NCBI GenBank assembly: GCA_004154925.1
Contig: QJNS01000281.1
Coordinates: 31,318-95,317 of the forward strand
Length of the DNA: 64,000 nt
Reading direction: 5' to 3'
DNA from: Monosporascus cannonballus
Lineage: Eukaryota > Ascomycota > Sordariomycetes > Xylariales
Each line of letters opens with the position of its first letter. The stretch's first letter is position 1. The notes below the pieces were generated by a model. The model saw only the letters and a program-made list of their open reading frames with translations. It was not told the origin of the DNA and did not search any database. Made by a program: the position numbers and the translations under genes. This document shows positions 35,611 through 49,270 of this stretch, piece after piece.

Positions 35611-38600
35611 CCGTTATTGCTGATAAAAACTTTTTAATAAATGCTAGACGCCAATAAGAATTTTGGCAGGTTCCTAAATATTTTTAAAATCCGGAAAATT
35701 TTTTATTTAATTAAATACTGCATAAAACCTTTTTATTTTTATATGTTAAGGATTTTCTCCACTTTATATATTTATTCGGGTTTATTTTTATATCGTTTTA
35801 TACTATATATATTTTAATTATATATATTAATAAGTTAAATAAAAAAACGTAAACAATTAGATAAAATTTAACCCTTAATAAAAGTTCCAATTAATAATTA
35901 TTTTTTGATACTTTTTTTTGGCGATTTTAAATGGATTAATATATTTAAAATGAAAATTTTTATTGGGTCGTTTTATTTAAATATTTTTTATAATGAGAAA
36001 AACTATTTCCCCTTTTTCGAAAATTAACTTTTCTAACTTGTTTTAATTATAATATTGGTTTATTTAATTTTGCAAAAATCTTAATTTTATATTTATTTTT
36101 AATATAATTATCGTAAATCTTTTGATATAAAGATTATTTTAATATTAATTAAACCGTTATTACGTATTTTTTGTAAATTTCTAGAGTAAAACCAAAATTT
36201 ACGTTTATTAATATTATTTTAACCTTTTTATAGTAATTAGTGTTATAAGTTAATTATATAATTAATAATTTCTTAACTTAATTATTGTATTCGTAATTAA
36301 TATAATATCGTAAATGAAATTTTAAAGTTTAATTTATTCGTTTTATTTATTTATTTATTTAATGTTTAAATACGTTAAATAACTTATAATTTAGGCCGAT
36401 TTATGCCATAAAACTTTGTCAAAATCTTAATACAAATATCGATTTTCTATTTCCAATAATTTCTATTAATAATTTATATATGCTAAAAATATATTTTAAA
36501 AAAATATACTCTTTATTCGTCGTTTATATCCTTATAATACAAAAAGAAATAAGACAATTTCGTAAATCAGTCGACAATTACGAAAATATTACTATAATAT
36601 ATTTTTGTAACTGCATTTTTTAAAATAAAAAGTTTCATAATAAAATCGAATGCAATTAAATATTATGGTCGTTTTATAACTCGTAATAGCTATAATTTTC
36701 CGTATGGCTTATATCATCGAATTTTTGCTTTGGTGCAAATATCTTATTGCTGTGTGATTTTTTATACCGTTAATTTTATTTTAGGAAAGAATATATATAT
36801 TAAAGCCTTTCTAGGGTTTTATGGAATTCTGGATGTCCGTATAACTAATATTCGTATATTTTTCGTACTAAATTGTTTTAATATTTTTCTAAAACTTATA
36901 TCTTATTTGTTTTTAGGTTTTCTAGAACATTATCGTTATATTATTAAATTTTCTAATATATATTAAAAAGTTCTGCCCGAATTATCGTAATCTGTCGTAA
37001 GCGTAAATTCCTTTTATAATAGTATCGAAAATTATATAGTTAATTTTGACCAATTTCTTTTCGAAATTTGATTATTTGTTTAAAGTATCTGCTTTGCTAT
37101 TTTCTAAATTCTTTTCTATAAATAATAACAAAGTCGAAATTCGCTAATCTTTTGGCGTAACAAAGTTATCGTTTTATAAGTTCCTTAGTTATAATAAATC
37201 TGATAAAATTTTAATAATCCGTGTAAATCTTAACCTAGTATAAATTTCTCTTTAAAAAGTACTTAAAATCTTTGAATGTTATAATAATGGCCATAAATTC
37301 CTTATTTAAAATACCGTAATTAAGTTCGGCTTTTTTAATTTGTACGAAAAGAATGTAATAAGGTACAATTTGCTTTAATTATCTTGTTATCCGATTACTA
37401 TGTCTAATACGTAATTCTAAATATCGGTTTTTAATTTAACGGGACCGTTTAAATCGTATATAATTAATATTAACTTACTAGTAATCGTATTCTTAATATC
37501 CTAAAATATTTTTTCCGTATCTGGCGTTTATTTAAACTTTTTTCTTTTTTCGTAAGGTTTATTAAGAATATAGTTATTTTGCTAAAGTTTCGAATAAATT
37601 TCCTATAATAATTAACGAATCTAAGAAATACTTATACTTCTTTAATTATTGTTAACGTCTGTTGTTCTGTAACTGTAACGATTCTTTTAGGATTTATTTT
37701 AATATGTCCTAAAGGAATAATATATCCTAAATGTTTTATTTCTTTTTTATAAAACTAACTTTTTTCTTTATTAATAAGTAACCTTACGTCTTAAAAAACT
37801 TAAAAAACCTTATGAAAGTATTTTGTATATATATTTTTTATCTTTAAGAAAATAAGAATGTCGTCGAGATAGCATATAATAAAAATATCAAGATATTTTC
37901 GTAATATATAGTTTATTATCCGTTAAAAGATTACTGGTATATTCGTAAATCTTATTAGTATAACCAAATACTTAAATAGCTTATATTTCGTTCTAAAGGT
38001 AATTTTTATTTATATCTTTTTTTAATCTTAATAAGGTTATGTTATCTTTAAGATCGAATGCTTTAAATTATTTAATTCCGTAAAATTAATTTTTTATTTC
38101 CGCAATCCAAGGCAATAACGTTTAATTTTAATAGTGATATCGTTTAATTATCAATAATTAACCATCAGTTGTAGTTTCCCTTTTTTCCTTAAGTACGAAA
38201 AATATAAGGTATTTTGTTAATAACGTTAAAAGTCGAATTTATTCTTTTTGTATTCGATTTTCATGTATTTTTTGAAAATACATAGCTTATTTTCGTTAAA
38301 GTTATAAATAAGGTAAAGTTTCATCGAAAGTTCTTCCTTTAAAACTATTTCATAATTTTATTCGTTATATTTTGATAATTCCGTATCAAGTTCCTGCCTA
38401 AAAAGTTACTTATATCTGTAATATTATGGTAATATATTAGTTAAAACCTTTAATTTTTAGGGCTATTATAATTTTAAATCTTTATTTAATTATTGTAATC
38501 TCGTTTGAATAATAATAACAAGATGTCATATTTCTTTTATATTTTATCCCTTAAGGTGGTAAGTTTTCTGTCGTATTCTTATACCTATATTTGTTGTCAT

Positions 38601-41075
38601 TATTAATCGAATATTAAAATCTTAATTTTTTTTGGTTTATTAATCAGGAATAATGCAAATTTTATTTAACTAATTTTTCCGTTAATTAAAATTTTGTACT
38701 AGTATATCCATGGTCATCTTAAAATTATATCGTAATTCTTAAATAAAACGATATCGAAATTAACCGTTTAATATTATCCTTAAATAAAAATTTAAAGTAA
38801 TTAATTTTGCGCATAATTTTTCCATTATCGTAAGCGAAAACCTAACTTTCAGTATTTATCGTTATATAAGGTTTTAACTTGTATCTTTATAGCAATTTAA
38901 GCTTATTAACCATATCTGGTACAATATAATTCCCGCTTAGAATTCTACAGTTTACTATTACGGTATACCAGTACGTTCCGATTTATATATCCAGAATAAT
39001 AAGGTTATTAACGTTTTTTATCGTTATATTTAAAACCGTTTTTAGGAATTTCTTTAAATTTCTTTAAATTTCGTTATTTTATAGCTTTTTTAAAGATAAT
39101 TCTTTTTCTTTAACTTTTATTCGAATTTATCGAGCTTTATTTATGCTTTTACGATTAACGTATTAAGCTGTTATATTTATCGTTATTACCCACGTATTAT
39201 TTTTTGAAATTATATTAACTATTTTTAATTTTGTTGTAATTTTTTTCTTATCGAATAAATTATCTTCTTATATTTACGATTATATCCTATTATACGTTAT
39301 TTTAATTATTGTTCCAAAAACTTTTTATAAATTATCGTATTTTTTCTTTAATAAATATTTTTCGTAAAAATCCATAATAAATATTAATTGACAATAAAAA
39401 TTTATAATAACTTTCTGGCAATATCTTTCTATTATATCTTAAATTAACTCCTTTTCCGTTTAGTAATTATACCATTATTAATAATAAAAAGGGTTTTCCT
39501 GCAAATATTATTTTTTAAGCCAGCTTTTTATTTCGGCCAACTGCTAAATATTTTTTAGGGCTATATATCGAAATTATTAATATTATTATTTATTGTTTTT
39601 ATTTTTTCCGGTACGGTTTGGAAAATTAAATCCTTTATAATATATACGGGTAATCCATATATAAATATATTATCTCCTTTTTTCGCAATTAGGATATTCT
39701 TATCGTCAACAATATATAATATATATTTTGCAATATTAATTACACATTCCGAAATAAAGTTTTTTATTTAATTTTAATATTTAAATAATTATCCTTATAA
39801 TGTTTTTCATTTTGTTCGTAATACTTATTAAATTAGCTTTTTGGCTTTTCGTATTTTTAATTGGACTTTTCGTTATAGGGAACTTAATATATATTTAGAT
39901 TGAATTTTGTTAATAAATTTGTTTTTATTTTTTTTAGTTTTTTTAGATTATTTGTTAGGTATAGGTTTTTAGTTATTTTAACGGAGGTTTTTAAATACTT
40001 TATACTATATTACCTTATGTCTTATTTTGTTATAATTATAATATTTGGTTTAATTTTAATCCTTATTATAAATAACTTTTAATTTTATAGATTTTAATTT
40101 TATACTATAAAAAATATTATTAAGTTTAATAACGTTAGTATTAATTATATATCGGAATTTGTTATTTTTTTTAAATATCTTTAATATATTATACGTATTA
40201 TCGATCGTTAATTTTAATTATTATAATAATATAATTTAATAAATAATCCAGTTAATTAAATTTAAAAAAAAGGTTTTATATTTTTTTGTTAACTTATTAA
40301 ACAATTTAATTACTAAAATTTTTCATTTTTAATTTAACTTTATTAAGAATTAAATTAACGTATTATTATTATTAAATATTAATTCTTTTATTATAATTAT
40401 TAAATTTATATTTTGGCTTTTATTTCTTCCTTTATTATGATAAAAACCTTTATTAATATTTATTTAAATTATTCGTAATTATTATATATTTACATTATTT
40501 TTAGGTTTTATTTTTCGGTTAATAAAATAATACATTTTGTTATAACGGGGTTAAATTGAATAATTGTATTTCCGGCAAATCGTCCGATTATAAATTGAAT
40601 TTATATAATAAACATAATTAATTAAAATAAGAAAATACTTAAAATATATTTAGCATTAAATTAAAAACAATTATAACTTAATTAAGGTTCCGTCCAAAAA
40701 TCCTGGCTTAAAAATATAAAAACGTTTTTTAATTTCTTAATAAAATTTAATTAAATAATTTAATTTGTTCGAAAAAAATTTGCCGATTTCGAAAATATTT
40801 ATTTCTTTAAATTTTTTATAAGCGGCTTAAAAAAACGTCGTAAAATCATTATTATCTCTTTTAAACTAAAAAATATATTCGTTTATAATATCCAGTCGTC
40901 GAAAAATGTTTTCGTTAAAAACACGAGGTTTTTCTTTTTTCTTCTCGGATTCCATTTTAATGTCCGAGTAATTAAGGATCTGGTAAATAGGTTATTCGGG
41001 TTATTTGCTAATAGATATAACGTTAATCAATATTATTCAAAGTTTGACGGTATTATTAAATAAAAGCTTATAACG

Positions 41076-41467
41076 TATAATAATGAAAAAATTTAATTAA
41101 TTATTAAACTTTAATCGTACAAATTTATATTAATAAAATTATTGCAAAATTCTATTAGAATAAGATAATTTAATTATATTTTTAATATTAAAAATATAAA
41201 AATTGTTTTATAAACGATTAATATTAATAAGTATTATAAGTTGGTATTATTTAGATTATGGAAATAATAAGCGTATATATATTGGTTTTTAGTATTGCTA
41301 CTTATTTCTATTTAACCGTACTTAATGAATTTTTGCTAAGCGGTTGCTTAATATTAATTAGCCGTGCTTAGCAGATTTTTGCTAGCCGCCTATCGCGTAA
41401 CCGGAAAGGTGGTCCGTGTCATTCTCGTTGACCGTTTCCTGAGGCCGGAGCCTGTCGGGCCGTAACA
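41076..41467 (-). repeat. Element C right (5') LTR, 392 bp
   Basis: TATAATAATGAAAAAA to GGGCCGTAACA. The first part is heavily transition-mutated relative to the left LTR; the last ~75 bp are not. Confidence 0.9.
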
Positions 41468-41533
41468 ACCTGGGAACCCGCCAAAAACCTTATTAGTGCC
41501 CAGCGCCTGTTAAAGAACTTTCATTTGCAATAG

Positions 41534-42173
41534 CGGAACCACCGGAAATAATCGCGTCCTAATCCATATTTACGAAGGGATCGGAGGAGTAAAACTATTC
41601 GGGAAACACGGCGCGAAATTCGGTTTCCAGACGTTTACGCTCTGCTTCCAGATAATTAGCTCTTTTCTGCTTTTTTAATTTATCCAGAGACTGAAGATCT
41701 CGGTTAACTATTTCTACACCTTTTTTGCGAAGAAAATCCTGTTAAATACGAAGACGCTCCAAACGGGATAATACCTTTTCCAAACGACGAGATACGGTTA
41801 ATAACTTTTGACGAATATCGCGAAAATATTATCGGGCGGAAAACCTTTTTGACCGTAAACGTTCCATCTCCCTATTGATATTATTTAAGGACGAAAAAGG
41901 GATACCGGAACCGTCGTAATAACGTTTTTTCAAAATGTATTGTTAATAACGCGTTATACCATCCGACATGGTACAGAAATTACCAGTACGGAAATAAGGT
42001 ATATAAAGTATAATTTCAAAACTAAAGTTGAAAATAAAAAGAGCTAAAGCTTTACGCTTTTTTTTGGTTAATACATTTATAATTCTTAATAATACGGCTA
42101 AACATGATAACAGATGGAAAAGAAACTTACCAAGAAAAATCTTGAGGGCAAGATTTGGAGAAAGGGAAAATAG
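41534..42173 (-). pseudogene. Antisense frame remnant in B (coiled-coil, best preserved)
   Basis: On the strand opposite B's pol, between the pol stop (41531-41533) and the 3' LTR, the sequence reads MSDGITRY near 41970 and then REMERLRSKRFSA, DIRQKLLTVSRRLEKVLSRL and GVEIVNRDLQSLDKLKKQKR, then ANYLEAERKRLETEF. Few stops interrupt it. The heptad-like charge pattern predicts a coiled coil. The region is much less mutated than gag-pol. It is not a known gypsy domain. Confidence 0.6.
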
Positions 42174-42558
42174 TATTATAATCCAACTAAGGGAGAGTCT
42201 CGGAAACGGTTATTTGATAACCGAAACAGGACGCAAGTAGGTCAAAATCACGTAACATGAATCCGGAGTGATCCAAGGAATCTAACGGGATCTATGCAAT
42301 TATCTGATATAGATCCGGAATGATCCAAAGGATTTAACGGGATTTATAAAAGGATATATACGCTTATTATTTCTATAATCTAAATAATTTCAGTTTGCAA
42401 CATTTATTAATACCAATCGTTTGCATTATGCTTTTGCGCCCTTAATATTAAAAGACGTAATTAAGTTACCTTATTATTATAAAGTCACACGATACTCCTG
42501 TTAACATAAACCCGTACAACTAAGGTTTAATAGTTGGTTAAACCGTCTAGCCGTTACA
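42174..42558 (+). repeat. Element B 3' LTR, 385 bp, with an internal duplication
   Basis: TATTATAATCC to CCGTTACA. The block around ATCCGGAGTGATCCAAGG (42261) recurs at 42313, making this LTR 53 bp longer than B's 5' LTR. Confidence 0.9.
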
Positions 42559-43769
42559 TAAATCGTATATAATTAATATTAGTTCGTTAATAATCGCATC
42601 CTTAATATCCTAAAATGCTTTTTCCGTATTTAGTATTTATTTAAACTTTTTTTCTTTGTAAGATTCGATAAAGATATAATTATTTTATTAAAATTTCGAA
42701 TAAATTTCCTGTAATAATTGGCGAATCCAAAAAATGCCTGTAAATTTTTAATTATGGTTAGCGTTTGCTATTCCGTAACTGCAGCGATTTTCTTGGGGTC
42801 TATTCTAATATGTTCTAGAGTAATAATATGTCCCAGATATTTTATTTCTTATATGTAAAACTGAATTATTTTTACATTAATAAGTAATTTTGCGTTTTAT
42901 AAAGCTTAAAAAACTTTATAAACGTATCTTATATATGCTTTTTCCGTTTTCGAAAAATTGAGAATATTGTCGAGATAGTAAACCACGAAAATATCGAGGT
43001 ATTTTCGTAAAATATAATTAACCATTGGTTGGAAAGTTATTAATACGTTCGTAAGTCTTATTAATATAATCAAATATTTAAATAATTCGTATTTCGTTTT
43101 AAAAGTTATTTTTTATTCGTATTCTTTTTTAATTTTAATAAGGTTATATTTATTTTTGAAATCGAACATTATAAATTATTTGGTTCCGTAGAATCGGTTT
43201 TTTATTTCCGTAATTAGGGGTAATAGTATTCGATTCTTAATAATGATATCGTTTGATTATTGATAATTAATTATAAATCGTAATTTTTTAATTTTTTTTA
43301 GTTCGAAAAATATCGGGTATTTTGCTAGTAATTTCGAAAATCGAATTTATTCTTTTTGTAACTGATTTTTCAAGTATTTTTTCAAAGTACGTAATTCGTT
43401 TTTGTTAAGGCTGTAAATAAAGTAAAACTTCGTCGAGGATTTTTCCTTATAGATTATTTTATAATCCTATTTGTTATGTTCCGATAGTTTCGTATTAAGT
43501 TTTCTTTTAAAAAAGCTGTTCGTATGTATGGTATTATGGTAATATATTAGTTAACTTTTCTGATTTTTAGGGTTATTGTTTTAGGTCGTTATTTAGTTAT
43601 TTTAATTTCGCTTTAATAATAATAACGATATATCGCATTCTTTTTAATGCCCATTTTCTTTTTTGTGTTTTATTCCTTTAGGTAATTCGATTTCTATTAT
43701 ATCTTTATGCCTGCATTTGTCGCCATTTTCGATCAAATATTAAGATCTTAATTCTTTTTTTCTTGTTCG

Positions 43770-43975
43770 TGTAAGAATACAGCCCTTATGAGGATGAGGC
43801 TGGTAGCCGACCAGCTACTGATCAGTTACCGACCTACTTACTAATATAAATCCATTATTTGGCAATTAATGGGAAATGCCAAATAAAAATAATTTAATAT
43901 TTTTAATTTTTGGAATTTGCTTTACGATTAGTTTAAAATTACCTTATTTATTTTATACTTATTTATCATCTTATA
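43770..43975 (+). repeat. Element E 5' LTR, 206 bp
   Basis: Starts TGTAAGAATACAGCCC, ends ATCTTATA. Confidence 0.88.
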
Positions 43976-46900
43976 TTTCTTTTCTTTATTATAAAAAATA
44001 TCGTAATAATTACAAGAACTAAGGTTCGCCCATTGCAAAACGAACTTAGGTTATTAGTTGAAAAGACCGCCGATCGGAACCCAACCGACGAACGATCGAT
44101 TACGATACGGGAATAGGCGAAAAAGCTTATAACGGAACCTTAACAGACAAAGGATTATAATTTCCGAAATTCCGAATTATCTTATATATATAATAGGGAT
44201 ACGTCCTAATAACCGTTAATTAAATGGTCGGAAAACGGGCGTAATATAATAACCGTATTTTGGAATTAAAAATAAGGAAATGTTAAATTTCTTAAAAATG
44301 AATAAAATTTAAAGATTATTCGTTAATGAAACGAATAATATTAAGAATTACTTTAATAATTAATAGAATAATATATAATAATATAAATTAAAAAAATAAA
44401 GTTTTATAAGTTAATTACGATATTATCGTAAAATCCTAAAGGCGATAAACAAATACCGTATTCTAATTATCCGAAATCTTTCAAACGCGCATTAATTAAA
44501 AGAATTAAATAAAATTATTACGGAAATTTACGCCGCAAAAATAAGGCGAAATATTTTTATTTATATTTAATAGGTTATAAGTTATATAAATATTTTTATT
44601 ACAAATATTTAGCAATTATACCGTATTACGTTTAATTACTGTAATTACGAAAAAAATTAAAAATAAAAGATTTATAGATTTTTAATAAGAGAATTTACGT
44701 GAATCCTTATTTTTTCAATAAGGAATATAAGAAATAATTTATGGAATTACTATAGCAATCTAATAAATTGCCGTTAAATTTTACGTTAAATAAAGGTTAT
44801 AAAGGTTTTTATTTTAGAAAATAACCGGGATAATAAACATTTTGCTTGTAATTATTTTTACAAATTAATATTAAGTTTAAAAGATATTTTATTGCGAAAA
44901 AACATTAAGTTAAAATAAATTAATAATGTGGCAAATAAGGCAAAATATTACTAGGACGCCTCGAAAAAAACGAAAGAAAACTGATTATTTTCTGTTAAAA
45001 ATATTAATAAAGATAAATAATTTTATTTTAAGGATTCCGAAAAAAAAACCAATTTTTAAAATAAATTAAAAACGTTACCCAAAAATAAAAAGGATTACGG
45101 ACATTTTTATATTTAAAAAATAAATAATTGTTAATTTAATTTTAATTAAAGTAAATTTATAGAATTTAATATCTTTAACTTTTATAAAAGCTTATTTAAA
45201 TAGTATAACTATAAAGAATTAAGTTATAAAAACGTAAACTATAAATTAAAAAAGGACGAGAAAACCTTATTATTTCGGTTATACGGAAACCGATATCCAA
45301 AGATTATATAAAACGTTATAATATATAACGATAAAGTAAATTAATTTTTAAATATAAACTTAAAATAGAAACCGAAATAAATATCTACGTTTAATTTATT
45401 TCGGCTAATAATTATAAAATAATCAGAATAAAACCGTTTTTTAAAAGAAAGATATTTATTAAAAGAAATCCGGAAAATATAATAATAATAATAAATATAG
45501 ATACTGGAATATAAGTAAATATTATAAATAAAAAGTTAACGAAAAAGTTTAATTTTTAATTAATTTCCGTAAATATTCCGGGTTTTATTAACGTTAACGG
45601 CGCGTATATTAAATATTATAGACCTTACGAAATTTTTATTAATATAATAAATAATAATAAAAACAAATAAAAGTTTAAGTAAATTTATTTTGCAATATGC
45701 CGTAATTAAGAAACGTCCGATTTTCTATTGTCCGGACCCGGAATAAATAAATTAAAAACTTTATTTAATATAATTATATGTTAATAATTATATAAATCGT
45801 TATAAACGGTTGATAAATAAGAAATTATAAATTTAGCGCTATCCGGTAAATAAATCTATACCGTTAACTTAATAAATTTAGTCGAAAAGTTAAATATCTT
45901 AAATTTCGAGAAATAATAAAAATAAAAGTTAACCGACTTTTTTATATATTTAAAGGATTTCCGGTAAATATATTCCGAAATAATAACGAAAAAAAATATT
46001 TTAATTATTAAGGGCAAAATATATAATAAATTTGATGTTAAGGAAAACCCTTTTACTCGGCTTAATTTATCTTATTTCGGAAATTTAAAAGAAAATATTT
46101 GAAAAATATATCCAAAAAACTTAAAAATAGGCCGAATACGTTATTCGAAAGCGAAGATAAAGGTATTAATATTATTTGTACTTAAAAAGGATAGCAGTTT
46201 TTAATTATATGTTAATTATAGGGGGTGAAATCGAGTAACAATAAAAAAACCGATATTTCTTATTTTTAATTATATAAATAATGGATTACTTAAAATTAAT
46301 TAAGATATTGTTGAAAATAATTTTAAAAATATTTATTACCGTATAAGGATTAAAAACGGTAATTAATAGAAATTTATTTTCCAAATGCGGTACGGGTAAT
46401 TTAAATATACGGTTATATTATTTGGCCTTATTAATACGTTAATTACGTACTAAATTTATATATATCAAGTATTAATTGGATTAATTAATTATATATATGT
46501 AATATATTTAAATAATATAATTATTAATTCGGATAACGAAAAGAAATATGCGAAATATTTCCCGTTAATTTACAAATAATTATTATAATATTAATTATTT
46601 ATTAAAATATTTAAGTATAAATTTTTCAAAAACATCATTTTTTTAAAAAGAATTTATAATTAATATTAACGGTTTGGAATCGGACCGCCGACGGGTTATT
46701 ATTATTATAATATGGTCAAATTTAAAATTAATTTATAATATTTAAGTATTTTTAGGATTTGTAAATTTTTATCGAAAATTTATCGCTTATTATTTTCGTA
46801 TTACCGAACTTATTATTAAGTATTTAAAAAAAGCGTAAAGCAAAAATAAAAGAACAAAATTCCAGTAACCCGAAAATATTAAAAAAACGATTTAAAGCTT

Positions 46901-49270
46901 AATAAATATTTTTTAATCGGCGACCATTTTCCGATATTAAAATAACGCTAAAAATATTAGGATTAAAATAAACGTTTTAATAAAAATTATATTAAAATTA
47001 TTTTTATAAAAATATAGAAAAATATTAACGCTTAATTATATATTAATTATAAATCTTACATGTAATTAAAAAGTAATAAGTTATAAAATAATAAAAATTA
47101 TTAATAATTAAAAAAAGTTTGAAATAGTAGCGGTAATACCTTAAGGGTATAAATTTTTTTTTAATATTTACCGATTATATGGCGTTAAAGGATATAATAA
47201 AAATGCCGGCATATAACCTTAAAAGAAAATTAACCTAATAGGTTTACCGTTTTACGTAATTTAATTTTAAGATCTAATATTAACCGGCTGCCGTTAATCC
47301 GGCAAATAGGTTATTTAAACGCCCGGATTATATATTAAAGGAAATTACGTATAAAAATATAATTTTTACGTTATGCAAGAAATTAGGATTTACGAATAAT
47401 ATGCCGACAAACGTACGAAAAACGGTTATAAATATATAATACGATTTAAACCTTTATAAAAAGGTAAAACGCCATATAAAAATAACGTAAAATTCGTTCG
47501 TTACAAAATTGCTAAATAGATTGTAGGTGGTAAAAGTTTAAGTAATTATTATCCGCATAAAAAAGCGGAAAACTTTCGTTATATAATTGTAAAAATTATT
47601 CGAAAAAAGAAATAAAAAATTATATATTTATTGAATTTATTGCTTATAAATAATAATGCAAATATAAATCGTAATAATAATACGATTAACGGTTAAATAA
47701 TAATAACCGTAAATTATAACCGTATTAATATTAAATTTTAAGGAATTTAAGGAAAATAAAATTAGTATTAAAATTATTATTTATAATTAATATGTTTTAC
47801 GTTTTTTAATAAAAGGATTATTTAAAGATAAAATGGTATTATAGTCGAAAGTTTTTTTAACAGTTTTATAATTAAGTTCGAATGTTATAAATTAAAAATT
47901 TAAATATTATGGAATAAATACGAATAATTAAATGTTAAGCCGTAATAAAAACTTTTTTTTGAGATTTAAATAAGGTTTTATATTATCGAAATAAATTCGT
48001 AATCCCGTTATAAGGCGTTTTACGGAAATAAAAAATTAATTAATATTATAATAATTTAAAGTTAAAATATATGAGATATATTCGTACGTTAAAATTAATA
48101 ACGAAAAGGTTTTATTAAGAAATTATGGCGAATAATTTCCGAAATTATATTAAGTAATATTCGAAGTATTACAGTATAATTAAATTACGTTATAAATTAT
48201 ATAGATAATTATAGCTTTTACTGTTATTTAAATATTTTTTTAAAAAAATCTCATTAAATTTTATTACGGAATTTCCTAAAAGCCTAAGTTTAGATGGATT
48301 AAAATATGACGTAATTTTGGTAATCCTTAACCGTTTTACGAAATTAAGATTATTTATTTTTACGGTTAAAACCTTAATAATAACCGAATTAATTTTATTA
48401 TTTTAAAGTAAGGTTAAGTATAAACTCGATATATTAACCGGAATTAATAACAATAAAAATAAATTATTAACAAATTAATTCTAGGCGTAATTTTATAAAA
48501 AGCGAAAAATAAAAGGGCAAATATCTACCGTTTATTATTTATAAATTAATAAGCAAATGGAACGTATTTGTTAGATTTTAAAAAAATACTTCCGTAATTA
48601 TATTAATAAGTATGAAGATAATTGGATATAGTTATTACGAAATGGGGAATCCGAAATATAATAATATACGAAATACGTTTATTAATTCTTTTTCGTTCGA
48701 AACTTTATATAAGTATTATTTAAAAATAATACAATATTTTTTATAAATTTTTAAAGGATGGGTATAGGGAATTAAAAAGGGTTTCGAAAAATGGTAGTTA
48801 TTTATTACATAATATATAAATATTGGAAATAAATAACGGCAATTTAAAAAACCTATTATAATTAATATAATATATTTATGGAATTTTAATTAAGATAATA
48901 AATATATTTATTAATTAAAGATTTTACGTTTAAAACTTAAATATCCGTATTTATTTATATCCGGATTACGATTAAAAAATAAGTAAGTTTTTAAACGTAT
49001 AAAGTAATTTTTTTATTATATATTTAAAGATATATAATATATTTTTCATGTTTTTATTAAAACCGTAATATAACCGGGAACTAGATAACGTTTAAATAAT
49101 GTTACCGGATCTAATAAAAAATAAAAAGAATAAATAATAAAAAATATTATCCGTTACCGAAATAACCGAAAATAATACGAATATCTAATTAAATAAAATA
49201 ATTAGCCCGCCAAATATAATATGAAAAAACCTTAAAAACACCTTAAATACGCGCTTAAAATATTATAGCG
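43976..49270 (+). pseudogene. Element E gag-pol remnant
   Basis: An IDTG motif near 45498 marks the aspartic protease. RT is readable at about 46386-46560 (RYG-FEYTVI, FGLINT, then a degenerate YLDD region before EEKYAK-like residues). Integrase core at about 48307-48345 (DVILVILNRFTK), and a chromodomain-like segment at 49141-49250 (KILSVTEITENNTN). The order is gag, PR, RT, RH, IN, chromodomain. Stops are frequent throughout. Confidence 0.78.

Larger units (their letters stand above)
34578..41467 (-). mobile_element. Element C: Ty3/gypsy chromovirus inserted in B's chromodomain
   Basis: LTRs at 34578-34970 and 41076-41467, 6890 bp in all. The target duplication is ACCTA at 34573-34577 and ACCTG at 41468-41472 (G-to-A difference). 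Rejoining restores the B chromodomain reading. Reverse-strand pol is visible: integrase near 36558-36588, RNase H near 37212, RT box near 37860. Confidence 0.92.
22083..42558 (+). mobile_element. Element B: Ty3/gypsy chromovirus, interrupted by A and C
   Basis: LTRs start TGTTATAA and end CCGTTACA. The 5' LTR is split into 22083-22105 and 28865-29173 by element A; the 3' LTR is 42174-42558. Without A, C and the duplicated target bases the element is about 6.8 kb. Pol reads on the + strand, with RT, RNase H, integrase and a chromodomain in the usual order. All frames carry many stops. B's outer flanks do not match: a 69-bp LTR piece lies on the left and RT sequence of D on the right, and no target duplication is visible. 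Confidence 0.88.

Noticed and set aside
36730..36966. 78-codon + strand frame in element C (and the matching 55333-55596 frame in F)
   Set aside because: Same antisense segment of pol in two copies; shared because the elements are related, with no protein-like feature.
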